Made by a program: the position numbers and the translations under genes. Of a stretch of DNA of 64,000 nucleotides, positions 9,034-20,860 are shown piece after piece. The DNA is taken from positions 1 to 64,000 of the forward strand of contig MSJI02000181.1 of the NCBI GenBank assembly GCA_001931905.2. The letters are read 5' to 3'. The DNA is from Cladosporium sp. IMV 00045. Its lineage: Eukaryota; Ascomycota; Dothideomycetes; Cladosporiales; Cladosporiaceae. The notes below the pieces were generated by a model. The model searched no databases and had not been told where the DNA came from. It saw only the letters and a list, made by a program, of their open reading frames with translations. Positions within the stretch are counted from its first letter, which is position 1; the number at the start of each line of letters is the position of its first letter.

Positions 9034-12015
9034 TCAAGTCCTTGAATTCGAAGCCTTACGAAGTCCCTCCATCATATTGATCAAGTTATCCACCAACGGC
9101 GGACTCCTCGCTTCCGCATGATTGCGCCGCATGGCCGCAACGACGGCCACAACAACATCATCCGGATTGCTGACAAGCGCCGGCACTTCACCTGCGGAGC
9201 TCTTCACGCCGGGCAGCGGCAGACTACGGATAGCAGCGTTGCCTTTGCCATTGATGATCCAGCGTTGGGCGCCAGTGTCGTCGGGACCGTCGAGCCAGGC
9301 GGTGATGTTGTGGCTGCTTAGGGGACTGGGCTCGGAAGCGCGCGTAATTATACCGTAGGCCCAGAAGGCAAGAGAGGCTTGGTAGACGGCGATAGCGGCG
9401 AAATCGCAAATCAAGCCGGGACGCAGATTGCGAGCGGAGCGGATGACTTGGCCAGCATGCCACAGGGCTTGTCGAGAAGTGGCTGTCTTGGTCCATTGCA
9501 CGAGAGATGGGTACACGCGGCGAGCTTCTTCTTCGCCTTCGACGCCGGCGAAGAGGTGCACGTCGTCGAGGGACAGGTGGAGGTGCATGAGCAGCAATTC
9601 CAAGATGAGCGTGACTTTTGCGTCTTCAACGCTGGAGATTCGGAAGCATTGGAGGAGCTTCGTGAGTTCCGAGTGTCTCGATGTCATGAGTAGATTGCCG
9701 TTGCACCATTGGCTAGCGCGTTCCTTCATTGATGATTCGAGTTGGCGATACTCCCAGATCATGCGCCAAGCGGCACCCAGAACTGCCATGCTGGCTTGTC
9801 GGCCATCAACGAAAATGTCCTTGGTGGCGAGGATATCGAGGTCTTGAATGCAATCGACAAGTGATGGTTGGCGATCATGGCGTGGCGCAGAACTCTTCAT
9901 GTAGGTAGCCTTCCACTGCTCAGCTGAGCCTGCATGCCAAAGAGCTTCCGATTCTGGCAGAGGGAGATAGAGCTCGGCATATGAGATCAGAGGGCTCGAC
10001 AACAACGAAGCAGAGGCTTCCAGGTCGTGACGGAACAGATGAAGCGCGAATCTCTTCCGCGATTCTTGCATGGCCCACATGCGCCACTTGTTGTTGAGAA
10101 CTTCGCCTGTGTCCTCGGCATAGGGTACAATGCGCTCATACGTACCGCGCCTGAAGAGACCACCTCGCCTCGCCATGGTGACCAGAACCTGCTGGAAGCC
10201 TTCGGCGAGTTCCATTTTGCGACTGTCACCACTCCAAAGCCCAATCTTGAGCTGTAGCAATGAAGCCTGCATGATTTGCAGATCGCGCATTAAAGTGTTG
10301 TCTTCCTCGACCTGCACCTGCACCGCAGTGCGAATGGCTTCTTGGATAGCATAACCAACCTTGCGGATGGCAGTGTCTGGAGTGAGCACGGCACCAGCGG
10401 CGATTATGGCAGCAAGGACTTCTGGTCTAGTTTGGCCAGCAAGTAACGTCTGAGCATGGATCCAGTGCTTAGCATGTGAGCCAGGAGACGTCAATGAAAA
10501 CTGGAAAAGGCTGTCCAGAAGGCTGATCGATGGAAAACAAGCCACAGATCTTGGAATGTTGTTGGGTTTGCATGTACTCAGAATCATTGCCAATATCTTG
10601 TCGCGCGATGTCTGGGACAGAGGCTCGCAATTAACTCTTCTGTCGATGTCCAAGCTTGTGGGTGTTGGCAGCGATAAATTCGCTTGCTCCGCAGAACCAG
10701 AGTCTTTTGTCAGTGGTCGGAATCGCCAAACAGTTTGTTTGGGCAAAGCACCCGTATCGAGTGGAGGCAAAGGCGCTGATGTAAAGCTGGGCATGATATC
10801 TGAGCCAGTAGTTGGAAATCCGATGCTAGGCGTCCGAAGGTCGAATGGATTAGCGTTGTTGTAAGTATCCATGAAAGTCAAGTCCAATTCATTGAGTTCC
10901 ATATTTGTGTCGACACCAAAGTCAAAAAGCTCTCGTGGAGTCCATGGTCCCGCTTGGTAGTCGGCGAATGCCTGCAATTGCTGCTGCTGTTGCTGAGTTG
11001 TCGGTGGCATCATCTTATCACGCAGGTAGTCGAACATAGTATTATCGGGAGTCTGTGGAGGCATCATTCCTCCGACCATGCTCATGGACGGCAACTGCTG
11101 ATGTTGTTGATGCTGCTGTTGCTGTTGCTGCTGTTGCTGCTGCTGCTGTTGGTGTTCAGACATCTCATTGAACTGCATGGCAGGTAGATGCGCCGGGCCC
11201 TGAGAATGTATCGAGGCAATCGAATGGTTCCGGTTCGGCTGAGGTCGAGCTTGTTGCATGTGCGACATTTGTGGCATTTGGTGCATCTGTTGCATGGGCG
11301 GCGTGTGCTGTTGCAAGTTCTGTATTGCCAGACCGTTGCCGAAGGGTTGCTGCTGCTGCTGCTGCTGCTGGTGTTGCTGTTGTTGCTGTGAGATGTGCTG
11401 AAAGTGCTGTTGCTGCTGGTGTTGCGGAGGCTGTGGGGACTGCATCGAAACGTCTTGCGGAGTGTGCTGCTGGGGTTGCCCCTGGTCCATGCCACCAGGC
11501 GACAAGGTGGTCGTGTAGTTGCACTGTTGGCCCTTCTTGGTACAACGTTTGCACGGCTTCTCCTCCTCGCACTTGAGGTGGAGGCCCGCGCAGGCTTCGC
11601 AAGCTTGTGAGACACGGCTGTGTTGGATTATAGCGGGCTTGGACTGAGGGTCATCCTTGTTGTGGCCGAGAGTATGGCGCTTCAGCAAGTCGGCGCGAGC
11701 AAACGCCTTCGAGCAGACCTGGCATTGATAGGGTTTCTCCTGGGTGTGCATACGCACGTGGCGACTCAAGTGATCTAGGCGGGCATAGCTCTTGGAGCAC
11801 TTGCCACACGTATACAGGCGAGCGGCAGTGGTGGGTTGAGCGCCGGCGGCCTGTTGGGAGTCCTGCGGCGGCTGAGAGGCAGCACCGTCGCTGGCGGGTT
11901 GATTGGTGTTGTCGTCTGCAGTGACGGTGTCTGTATCGGAGCGCGACCGCTTGAGGCTGCGGGCGTCGTCCATGGCCAGCGGAGAGGTGAGGCTCGCGCT
12001 GGTCGAGTAGGGCAA
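9034..12015 (-). CDS. Transcription factor with two C2H2 fingers plus a Zn2Cys6 cluster and poly-Gln tracts
   Basis: An intronless frame of 993 residues. Two adjacent C2H2 fingers lie at about residues 68-90 and 96-118 ([23 protein letters not shown] is the first, joined by TQEKPYQ). Directly after comes a fungal binuclear cluster with Cys 139, 142, 149, 155, 158 and 165 in canonical spacing. Residues about 170-350 are rich in Gln, His, Met and Pro with CAG/CAA-encoded poly-Gln runs. The C-terminal 500 residues look like the fungal-specific regulator domain (helical, with the [16 protein letters not shown] segment). Proteins with both zinc modules are a known fungal architecture. It should act in the nucleus; target genes are unknown. 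The Gln-rich part is probably an activation or low-complexity region and may vary in length between strains. Confidence 0.93.
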   Translation of the reverse strand: MPYSTSASLTSPLAMDDARSLKRSRSDTDTVTADDNTNQPASDGAASQPPQDSQQAAGAQPTTAARLYTCGKCSKSYARLDHLSRHVRMHTQEKPYQCQVCSKAFARADLLKRHTLGHNKDDPQSKPAIIQHSRVSQACEACAGLHLKCEEEKPCKRCTKKGQQCNYTTTLSPGGMDQGQPQQHTPQDVSMQSPQPPQHQQQQHFQHISQQQQQHQQQQQQQQPFGNGLAIQNLQQHTPPMQQMHQMPQMSHMQQARPQPNRNHSIASIHSQGPAHLPAMQFNEMSEHQQQQQQQQQQQQQHQQHQQLPSMSMVGGMMPPQTPDNTMFDYLRDKMMPPTTQQQQQQLQAFADYQAGPWTPRELFDFGVDTNMELNELDLTFMDTYNNANPFDLRTPSIGFPTTGSDIMPSFTSAPLPPLDTGALPKQTVWRFRPLTKDSGSAEQANLSLPTPTSLDIDRRVNCEPLSQTSRDKILAMILSTCKPNNIPRSVACFPSISLLDSLFQFSLTSPGSHAKHWIHAQTLLAGQTRPEVLAAIIAAGAVLTPDTAIRKVGYAIQEAIRTAVQVQVEEDNTLMRDLQIMQASLLQLKIGLWSGDSRKMELAEGFQQVLVTMARRGGLFRRGTYERIVPYAEDTGEVLNNKWRMWAMQESRKRFALHLFRHDLEASASLLSSPLISYAELYLPLPESEALWHAGSAEQWKATYMKSSAPRHDRQPSLVDCIQDLDILATKDIFVDGRQASMAVLGAAWRMIWEYRQLESSMKERASQWCNGNLLMTSRHSELTKLLQCFRISSVEDAKVTLILELLLMHLHLSLDDVHLFAGVEGEEEARRVYPSLVQWTKTATSRQALWHAGQVIRSARNLRPGLICDFAAIAVYQASLAFWAYGIITRASEPSPLSSHNITAWLDGPDDTGAQRWIINGKGNAAIRSLPLPGVKSSAGEVPALVSNPDDVVVAVVAAMRRNHAEARSPPLVDNLINMMEGLRKASNSRT
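10975..11440. repeat. CAG/CAA trinucleotide repeats coding for poly-Gln
   Basis: On the plus strand this appears as repeated tgctgttg and ctgctg units, for example around 11103-11150, 11347-11390 and 10979-10995. They sit inside the C2H2/Zn2Cys6 regulator and encode runs of Gln broken by His. The mixture of CAG and CAA codons suggests moderate stability. Confidence 0.85.
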
Positions 12016-12863
12016 TGAATCGCCGGCGGGTCAGGATGCCGAGCCAGTATTGCGCAATTGTCGCCTGGGCACTTCCTACTGGCCTCCAGCTACTCGCTAC
12101 TCCCAGCTAACCGTCAAAGAGACACACACGTGGGCGGGTTTGGAGAGTGCGAAAGTGGAGGGAAACTGGCGACGACCGACGCCTGTCGCGCACAGGACGA
12201 ACGGCTCCACGTTTGTCGCTCGATGGCTGAACAGGATCTTCAACCCCGCCGCCACCTGCCGCGGTCACGCCGAATCAATCGAGTGCTCGAGCTTCAATCT
12301 TACTCCACTCGTAGGGCTGAGCAAGGATGATTAAGACTGGGCCGAGGCTGAGGGATGGGAAGACTGAAGAGTTGCCAAAGGAGGCATTATTATACTACAG
12401 ACTGCTGTGATCCAGTCGTCGTCCTAGAGCTTCGTCGGTCTTGCTCAGGCGTCCTTAGTCGCGATGTTTCGACATCCGTCTTGTCAGGCGGACGATCTTA
12501 ACCAGTCATTCACTGCCGCGACACTGACGAGACACCGATGAGCACCATCTTCGATGGAACAGCTGACAATATCGTCGTCGGCGGAATTACGATAGCGAGG
12601 ATGTCGACATAGGTGTCTAGGTGCAGTACACCTTCGGCAAGTTCTTTCTGCCATCTCCCTCCCCAGGTCGATCCAGCTTGCAGTTGACCTGCATAGGGTT
12701 AGGGTTGGGGTTGGGGCAACATCAATTATTTCGACATCACCACCATCGGCGACCGATATAAGAAGATTCGTGTACATCAACTAATAGACCACAATTCTGG
12801 CATTATCCCAGTGAAGCGACTTCCTCCTACCGAGCGATGCTCGTGAAGTTCTGGCAAGCCACA
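12016..12863. other. Intergenic; contains a short telomere-like tract
   Basis: This is the 5' flank of the C2H2/Zn2Cys6 gene. Small open frames here have no protein character. At about 12692-12715 there is TAGGGTTAGGG followed by two TTGGGG units, a short interstitial telomere-like tract. It is too short to show a former chromosome end. Confidence 0.55.
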
Positions 12864-13364
12864 TCATCGCTGCACCCCAACAGCCGGCGTCTTGCTTTCT
12901 TGCCCTACAACTCCCATCTCAACATCATCCTCACTATCATCAACAACCTCTCCCCTCTCCCTCGCCCTAGCTCTGGCGAACCTCTCAATAATCGCGCGAT
13001 TGCGTTGACGTTGCGCTTCCCTGTCGACTCCCTGAGGAACGGCAGCGACCTCAGCCGCGTCGCTGTTCACACCGTGCTGCCAGGCGCGAGGAAACCACCA
13101 CCAGATGAAGATGAAGCCGCAGGCGACTATGGCGCCCAGAACGCCGACGGGGACGGCCCAGGGTGCGACTCCCATTCTGGTTTGAGATTGAATTGGGAGT
13201 ATTGTGGACTGACAGGAGGGAGAGTTCGGGGTTGCGAGTTTGCAGGCGATGGGTGCAGTGTCACGGCTGACTAAGGACACGGACTCGACGACTTTGGAAG
13301 AGGCGTCCAAGGCTTGTGCCGGCGAAATACTGTGCTCGTTCGGTGTGAATGTGGGTGTGTGCAA
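12864..13364 (-). CDS. Small single-pass membrane protein, function unknown
   Basis: A 166-residue frame without introns. A Ser/Thr-rich N-terminal part (about 60 residues, three Cys) is followed by one clear transmembrane helix around residues 66-90 (WAVPVGVLGAIVACGFIFI) and a charged C-terminal tail of about 75 residues rich in Arg, Glu and Ala, with RARARERGE. The layout, with a short outside part, a helix flanked by Trp/Pro and a basic then acidic tail, is common in fungal membrane proteins of unknown role. No signal peptide is obvious. I do not recognise the family. Confidence 0.7.
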   Translation of the reverse strand: MHTPTFTPNEHSISPAQALDASSKVVESVSLVSRDTAPIACKLATPNSPSCQSTILPIQSQTRMGVAPWAVPVGVLGAIVACGFIFIWWWFPRAWQHGVNSDAAEVAAVPQGVDREAQRQRNRAIIERFARARARERGEVVDDSEDDVEMGVVGQESKTPAVGVQR

Positions 13365-13586
13365 TCGATAAAAACGGCGGCCGACTCAACTTGATGTGAA
13401 TTATCTACCTGAATCCCCATGAGAGGGGTTCCCTGCCGTCGCAACCGGAGGATCGCAAGATCACCACTCCAGCGTCGCACTCGCGCTTCGTATAAGCAAG
13501 CCACCTACGTTCACTGCTCTACTCGCAAATCATATTAAAGAATTGCAAAAGCTTGCCCACGGGATAGGTCAAAATGTGACAAAAAA

Positions 13587-13704
13587 CATACAACAGGCGG
13601 GATTCCCAGATGGTCACCCACTCTAGTACTAGTCGCCCGGTTCAGTGCTTATGTATGGCAGAGCGGACGGGATGCCCAGTTTTCACTGACCTATGGTCGT
13701 ATGT
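13587..13704 (-). rRNA. 5S ribosomal RNA
   Basis: Read on the minus strand, the 118 bases start ACATACGACCATAGG and end CCTGTTGTATG. Both ends pair, as expected for helix I of 5S rRNA, and the interior carries the conserved GTGGGTGACCA segment and CCCGTCCGCTC. A run of T on the minus strand (13581-13586 as A on plus) directly follows and would be the RNA polymerase III terminator. Scattered single 5S genes are usual in filamentous ascomycetes. Confidence 0.93.
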
Positions 13705-14569
13705 ACCAACAAATCATATGATCAAATTTATATACTGATAATTTGGATCTTTGAATAATTGCGATTTGGTCATCATTAATACTAGACCGATCCAGTATAT
13801 CAGCAGGAGAAGCTCCTGCTGATGCAACATCAACTCTAAGAATATCAATGCTTAGATGCGACGAAACCGACTTCTCTCGACGACATTCAAGATCGACGTT
13901 CATGAATTGTTGTATACATGTATTGTTGACCCAGTCCAAGCGTCCAAGATGAAAAAGGCGAGATGTGCCTGTGGAGAGGAGCCACGAAGCTAGTGTCGCC
14001 GAGCATCGTCCGCCCTACGGTGGTAGGCGGTAGGATCTCGATGGGCTTTCCCGTGCTATAGTGCGTGAGAAGACAGACGAGACAGCTTTGAGTGGAAGTC
14101 AGAGGTGATGACCACTTCCAAGACGAAGCCAAAGCCCATACTGTACTTCACTCAATCAAGCAATCGACTTCGAAACGGCTCTCGGGCTGAGAAAGTCTGG
14201 TACGTCCTAGCGTCAGCCTCGATCATCCACATCTTCATGCAATCTGGATTCTTGAATCGGCGTCGGTGGGGAAATGACAGGGCCGCGACGCCACCACTCT
14301 GCCTCGACGGCCGCAAAAGCCAACTGCACGGCGAGCACGGCTCCCGTGGGTTCCCAACCTCGAGATAGAGTGACGAGAGTGGGTACTCATCTCTGTCCCG
14401 CATGCGGAGTAGACTCCGCCAATGCAAATCAACTTTGGTATTGTTCGGAGCAGGACGAACGGGGCGGCGGGCATGATACCGGGCTTTTGCCTTCGCCCTT
14501 TGCGTTCAAGAATCATGCTACCTTAAGTATACACACGAGAGTCGGCAGCATAGCAACGCCGTGCTAGTC
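13705..14569. other. Intergenic, no gene seen
   Basis: This is the 5' flank of the histidine kinase gene and of the 5S gene. Short overlapping frames only; no RNA gene recognised besides the 5S. Confidence 0.55.
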
Positions 14570-17500
14570 ATGGCTTCTTCACGCGAGGTCCCCGTTCGTG
14601 GTGGGCGCAGCAAAAGCGACCAAGCTACTCACGCAAACGCGACTCTCACGGCACCGCCACCGCTGCGTCGAAACAAGAGCTCCCTCCGACTTCTCACAGA
14701 ACTCACCAGGGAGCGCATCTCACTGCGGTACGCCCACACACCATCTCGCTGGAGTGGCGCTCACTTCCTCGTCGGTTGCTGACCAGTGCTGCAGCTACTT
14801 GCACACATGGACCGAGTTGTACCAACCCCAATTCATCAACCGCAATGCCTTCCCCACCCACGACCACTCGATGCCCGCCCCGGCAGCATGCCATGACACT
14901 GGTCTCGCTGCCTTTGCGCAGCTTGCGGCGCTGCGCATCGGCGTGCGCCGAGCCTTTGTGACCATCATGTCTCGCGAGACCGAATACGTCCTTGTCGAGG
15001 CTACCAGAACAATGTCACTCCAGTCCGACTTCACCGCAGACGGCAGAGATCGGAACTGGTTGGGGACATCGTGCTTTGACCGAGCAGATGGCATCAATGA
15101 CAAAGCGCTGGATTCATGGCGGAGAGCGCGACAATATAGGGACATCCCAGAAAGCAGTCAGCATTACTATACCGAAGGCATATCGCCCCACTGGTGCATC
15201 GTCAGCGACGCCAGCATCAGCTCGGAATTCCAGCAGCGACCCTTTGTCGCGCGCGCGGAAGCACCGCGCTTCTTCTTCTCCGTGCCTTTGAGAGATGGCG
15301 ATGGGGCCGTGATCGGGAGCGTGTCAATGCTGGACGACAAACCGCGATACGGCGTTAGTGCCGACGAGATGTTGTTCTGCGAAGACCTAAGCGACACCAT
15401 TGCTCAACACCTGCTTGGATCGATGATCGCGACGCAAAGACAGCGTAGCGAATGGCTCATCCAAGCTCTGGGTACCTTCAATGACGGAGGGAAGTCTCTG
15501 AAGGATTGGTGGATTGGGCAGGACAAAGCGAGCATGCAACGTGGTGGCCGGCGGAGAGATGCTGTCCAGACTGATGAGCAGAAGGGAGCGAGATTCGAGC
15601 GGGAATTTGGTGCACGAGAAAGCAATAACTTTGACGGCTCTCGGGAACAATCGCGCTCCAGAGCAGAACAACCGCTGCCTTCCGCCTCTCAAATCCAACC
15701 AAGAATGCCTCGGTCCGCGAGCGATGGCAACACTCTGGCCTCTGAAGACCGCATCAAGAACAATGTGTCGGGTGTAGACTTCCAAACCGACTCTACACAA
15801 GAAACACAAGAAAGAATGAACGGCAGCGAGGGGCAGCAGCAAGCTTCACGCAAACGGACCCGTTCCCGTTCTTCCTCACCGCCTAAAGGACGAAGTAAAT
15901 CTCAGACAGCCAGCAAACAATTTGATGCAGCTGCCCAAATAAAGGATGCCTACGACCGCGCGAGCAACCTTCTTCGCGAGGCCACGGGTGCACATGGAAT
16001 AGCTTTCCTAGACGCAAGTGCTGCGTCTGCAGCGCGTCCGCTGGATCCATCCTGCCTTCAATCGACTGGACATGACGACGTGAAAGGCTCAGGGACCACC
16101 ACTCCCTCATTAACCACATCTTCGGACGATGATTCGAAAGCAACCTCGAATAGTGACACAGAGTTGTCGGATAGCAATGAACAGCGATCGAAGCTATCCA
16201 AGGTCGTCGGTCGTTCGGTACAGGCACAAAATACGGGTCATGATGAAGGCGGCTCAATGCCCCTGCGTCTCAACCAGCGCGATATGGCCAGACTCATGAA
16301 GTCGTATCCTTCTGGGAAAGTTTTCAACTACGCACTTTCCGGCACGCCGTATTCCGGTTCAGAAGAAAGTGCAGACTCGGGAGCGGCGTCAAGCGAATCC
16401 GCCACAGACGTGAATCCGCGAGCACCACGAGCAAACACCAAACACAACCGCCACGCCCAAATGCTATTGAAAGCGATCGGCGACGCTCGCTCCATTGCTT
16501 TCTATCCCATATGGGATTCGACAAACAACCGCTTCCGGTCTTGCCTGTTCGCGTGGACCCTCCACGCCAACCGATTCTTCGATACAAAGGAGTATATAAC
16601 CTACCTCTCCGCTTTTGGCCACAGCCTTCGAGCAGAGATCAGCCGTATCGAAACGGTTGCTTCCGACGTCGCAAAGGGCAAGTTCATTTCATCAGTTTCT
16701 CATGAGCTACGGTAAGTTTTGAAGGCTTCACAGTCACTCCGACATACGCTAACGATTCTGCAGTAAGTTATAATTCGCGAGAATTCTTCATTTTCAGAGC
16801 CGAGACTCGCCCATGTGCGAGTCTTTCCAATGTCGCGGCAGAGGTTAAGGCATGCGGCATTTCAAGGACCTGCGTTCTATCTTTTTGACTTATGGTGGCG
16901 GAGCGAGTCACTGACATCGACGTTAAACAGGATCACCACTTCACGGTATACTCGCGGGAGTAGAACTTCTTCGAGACTCGCAACTTACTCCGTTTCAAGA
17001 GGAAATGTCAATCTCAGTCGCTATGGCGGGTAGGACACTCCTCGACACAGTCAACCACATCCTTGATTACAGCAAAATCAGCAACCTCACTCGTGACCAA
17101 AAGAAGGATCGCGCAAGAGTTGATGCTTCCAGACATAAATCTGCGGAAGTAGACGAAAACGACAGAAGCCTTCTGACGACTGTTGATTTAGCGCGAATGA
17201 CCGAGGAGGTAGTCGAGAGTGTCGTTTCGGCCTACCGTTTCTCTCAGTCATTCGCAAATGATGGATCAAAACCTGAACACCAGGAAAAGGAGCCGATTTC
17301 AGTCATGCTAGACATTGAAAAGCGAGACAGCTGGGCTACCGCCATGACGCCCGGCAGCTGGACTCGTGTCATCACAAACATTGGTAAGCACAACGTTATG
17401 TGTTCTCACATGAATGCTTGAGTAAGCTCGTCTCTCTCCACTGGTCGTAATACTGACGAGTACCACAGTTGGCAATGCGCTGAAGTACACACGGAGCGGT

Positions 17501-19220
17501 ACGGTTACTATCAAACTCTTCACCAGTCAAGACAGCCCTGCGAGCAGCAGTTTGAACGGCATGACACAAGTCATCCTCCAAGTCGAAGACACGGGAATTG
17601 GCATGTCCAGAGATTTCATATCGAACGATCTGTTTGTTCCATTCCGGCAAGCTGATTCACATGCTTCTGGAACCGGCCTTGGGTTGAGCATCGTCAAAGA
17701 AGTCGCTAAAGAGTTCAAGGGATCTCTTAACGTCAACAGCGAGCTCGGGAAGGGCTCGTGTGTATCGGTCGGGTTCATTGCCAAATTCGCCGAGCCTTTG
17801 AACGGCACAAATGACGACTTTGGAGCTATGCAAGGCATGTCAGTCAAGCATCTCCGCATGCTTGACGTTGCTAGTCATCTGGGTCAAGCAAGGTCTGACA
17901 GTACCGAAAGAATTGCTGACAGCATTCAGAGAATGGCCTCGCAGTGGCTTGGGTGTGAGGTCTCTTCCTCGCGAACGGTAACGCCAGGACCGCGTGGCAG
18001 TATCTGTGCCATATCTGAACACGAAATCACCACACTCTACGCTACACGTGAAGGTGCCGTCCAGACTCTGGTCTCAAAACTCGCTGAATCTGACTCTCGA
18101 TTATTGGTCTTCGGTCAGTCGGTACTGTCCTGTCAGCCTGCGCTCCAGTTTGAGAACTTTGCTCTTAAACCGCTATATGTCCACCAGCCGTAAGACCCCC
18201 ACATGCATGCAGAATGCAGTGCTTCTTGTCGGCATTTCAATCTAACAATCCTCCCAGGATCGGGCCTCGCAAACTCAGCAGGGTACTGCGGCACGCAAAG
18301 GACTCGACGGTCACGAGACAAGACAGCGATTATGGTTTACACATTGATCGCGCCAATAGGCAGTCACCCACCACCATCCGGGGCGACAATGTCCAGCAGA
18401 AGCCGGTCGGCGCAAGTCAGCAGCCTTCATCATATTTCGATCTCCCGCGCGACAGAGTCGCACGTAGCCCAAACTCACTCATCACGCCGGTCTCGTTCAT
18501 CCAAGCGTCGTCGGCTGACAGTCCTGAGGTTGCATCGGCTGTCGATGGCCAGGTTGACGCGTCCGCCGAGCAGCCGGCACCAGACGCGGGTCACTCTACT
18601 GCGGACACATTATTGCTTGTGGAAGACAATGCGATCAATATGAGAGTACGTATATACCCTCCCGGATACATGAACCGTTACTTGCCATTCGATTAAACGC
18701 AGTGTCTTGAATGGCTGTGTCTAACAAGACATAATCTGCCATCACTCGATGTATATTTGGCAGTGTGCCCGATGAACCCAGAGTACCAGCCATTCAGAGA
18801 CACTTGGGACGATCGGTCAAAGAAACAGGCCCAAAGCCCTGCGGCGACCCTCTGATCGTGTGCTAACTACTTCTTGTCCAGTTACTCATAGCTCTCATGA
18901 AGAAACGAAGCCTGCCCTACGACGCCGCCAAAGACGGCCTCGAGGCGCTCAACAAGTTCAAAGAAAACCCAAGCAAATACTTCCTGATCCTCATGGACAT
19001 GAACATGCCCGTCATGGACGGGTTCGAGTCGACGGCCAAGATCCGCGAATACGAGCACAGGCACAACCTCCCAGCGACCAACATCTGCGCTCTCACCGGC
19101 GTCACCAACGAAGAGGCAAGGTCCAATGCCTTCAATGCCGGCGTCAACAGGTACCTCACGAAACCCATTCAAATGAAGGACCTCACGAAGCTTGTCGCGG
19201 AGACCTGCGAGGCTGAGTGA
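14570..19220 (+). CDS. Hybrid histidine kinase with GAF-like sensor and receiver domain; gene contains a stwintron
   Basis: Exons: 14570-14727, 14795-16710, 16931-17383, 17469-18189, 18258-18645 and 18882-19220, about 1324 residues. In order: a GAF-like region (about residues 55-260), a long Ser-rich linker, the phospho-acceptor box FISSVSHELRSPLHG (His about 689), an ATP-binding domain with NALKY, VEDTGIGM and GTGLGLS, and a C-terminal receiver with LVEDN, the phosphate-accepting Asp about 1251 in LMDMNMP, LTGVTN and LTKP. The protein would sense a signal, phosphorylate itself and pass phosphate through Ypd1 to response regulators. The start ATG 14570 is chosen because intron 14728-14794 joins ISLR to YLHTWTELYQP. 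The interval 16711-16930 can only be removed in frame as an intron nested in another intron's donor. The last intron (236 nt) is unusually long. Confidence 0.92.
16711..16930 (+). other. Stwintron (nested introns) in the histidine kinase gene
   Basis: The internal intron is 16712-16763: GTAAGT donor, GCTAAC branch, CTGCAG acceptor, 52 nt. Removing it joins G16711 to TAAGTT at 16764 and creates a new donor GTAAGTT. The external intron (G16711 plus 16764-16930) then ends CACTGAC...AAACAG. The final junction is CTA C|GA TCA CCA, reading L-R-S-P of the conserved HELRSPLHG. A single conventional intron from 16712 to 16930 leaves one extra G and shifts the frame. Confidence 0.85.
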
Positions 19221-19900
19221 TATCCTTATTGGAGATGACGACGACTTGGTTATGAATTATGACTCGCATATAGATTTACATCAACGAACACACCTGTGCA
19301 GCATTCGTGCAGCGCCAGGATATGAGAACCACAGTCTCTGTCATGTTGGTCGCACCTCTTTGTCGGCAAGATTGTGCTGGCTCGGCCTTAGTACTCGAAT
19401 CTCTGTACTCCATCTTGTTCCTAGGCTGGATGAATCCTTCGTTGGATGGAATGATATTAGACTCGCTTTCCCGAGCAGTGGATCTTGATGAAGTTGTCAC
19501 CGCCTGTAGAGAGTTTCGCGTCGAACCCGGGGCAATTTTGCACACGATGCGAGTAAGAAGGCAAACCTGCGCGAATTCCCAAACTTGACACGGGCAGACG
19601 ATGTGACTTCGACTCGAGGAGACGCAAAAGACTGCTAGTGTCGTTGGATCTTCGATCGGTCTGCTATTACTTGTCCTGCGAATGGACTTGGGACTTGAAG
19701 AGCGAGCGTCTATTATTGTTTAATGGCAATGGGTAAAGTCACTGTGACGATAGGCCATCCATACGACGGCGCATGACTACACTTGGAGCATACGAATACG
19801 CTGATTGGGATCTTGTTTACACCGGCAACGTTGAAGTATGTAAAGGGCGATGACCCGCTAGGATGAGACGAACTGTTTAGCATTGTCCAGGTCCGTAAGC
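19221..19900. other. Intergenic between converging genes
   Basis: The 3' flanks of the histidine kinase and the epimerase pseudogene meet here. No coding sequence is supported. Confidence 0.55.
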
Positions 19901-20860
19901 TTATATCTGGTCTTGCCATTTGTACGCTGGCTTGAAACCCAACTCTTTCTTTGCTTTCTCGATAGAGAGCAATGTATCGTTCGCTCCAGCTGTGGGTGTG
20001 TACTTGACTCCAGGGAACACAGCCTTAACAAGCTCATCGTTACTCTTGCGCATGCAAGTGTCCTCGGCAGCAATCAGATATTGGTGGTGACCCTTCAGCT
20101 GGCTGGCCAACGACTTGGAGACTGCCTGTCCACCGTCTCTAGCATCAATGTAACCCCAGCAATTCCAGTATCGCGCCTTAGGATCATTCTGCCACGTCTT
20201 GAAAGACTCGTATTCCTGTGGCAGCATGACATTGCTGAAGCGTAACGAGACGATCTTGGTGCTAGGGTCCCATCGAGCGAATTAGTCGGCAAGAGTCTCG
20301 CCCATGAGCTTGGACAGGGAATACGCAGACTCGGGCTTACGCTCGTGCTCCTCGGTGATAGGCAGACTTTCGGGCATGTGAGGATCGAACGGAATGCCAA
20401 TCAGTGTTTCGGAGGACGCCAGCACGACATTCGTGATGCGTAGTTTCCGGCAGGCTTCGAGGACGTTGTACGTGCTCATTGTGTTGGTCCGGAATTGGCG
20501 ACTGCTATTGGTCTGACCTGGGGAGGGGATCGCTGCAAGGTGCACAACAGCGTCAACACCGTTGTAAGCCATGTCGATGGTCATGAATGTCTCCAGGACA
20601 GCGCCCATGTCTTCGAGATCGATCTCGACGAGACGGTAGGCGCCACCGAGTCCGGATTTGCCATCTTCACTCGCGGTTGGTGGTCGTCTTGTGTCCACGG
20701 AGATGACCTCCCAGCCTTCGTCGGCGAGATATTTCACGGTTGCACGACCGAGTTTGCCGCTGCCGCCTGTAACGACGACACGGCGTACACGTTCGCCGCG
20801 TTTAGCTTCGCCCAATGCGAGCTTGTCGGTGAACGAGGCGACTGCTTGTTGATTGCTCAT
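19901..20860 (-). pseudogene. NAD-dependent epimerase/dehydratase with an in-frame TAA
   Basis: The frame from ATG 20860 runs without introns to 19901 (320 codons) except for one TAA at 20282-20284 after GETLAD. Before it are the nucleotide motif VTGGSGKLG, HLAAIPSP and the catalytic YSLSK, typical of extended SDRs. After it the same frame continues with family-like sequence (FARWDPSTKIVSLRFSNVM and on to a natural stop). A Gln (CAA) at this place would be natural, so a single C-to-T change may have made the stop. The first 192 residues keep the catalytic residues, but the sugar-binding C-terminal part would be lost. A sequencing error is possible. Substrate unknown; likely a nucleotide sugar or similar. 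Confidence 0.85.

Noticed and set aside
16712..16930. Single conventional intron in the histidine kinase
   Set aside because: Donor and acceptor look fine but the join leaves an extra base and a frameshift within the conserved HELRSPLHG; the nested model fits exactly.
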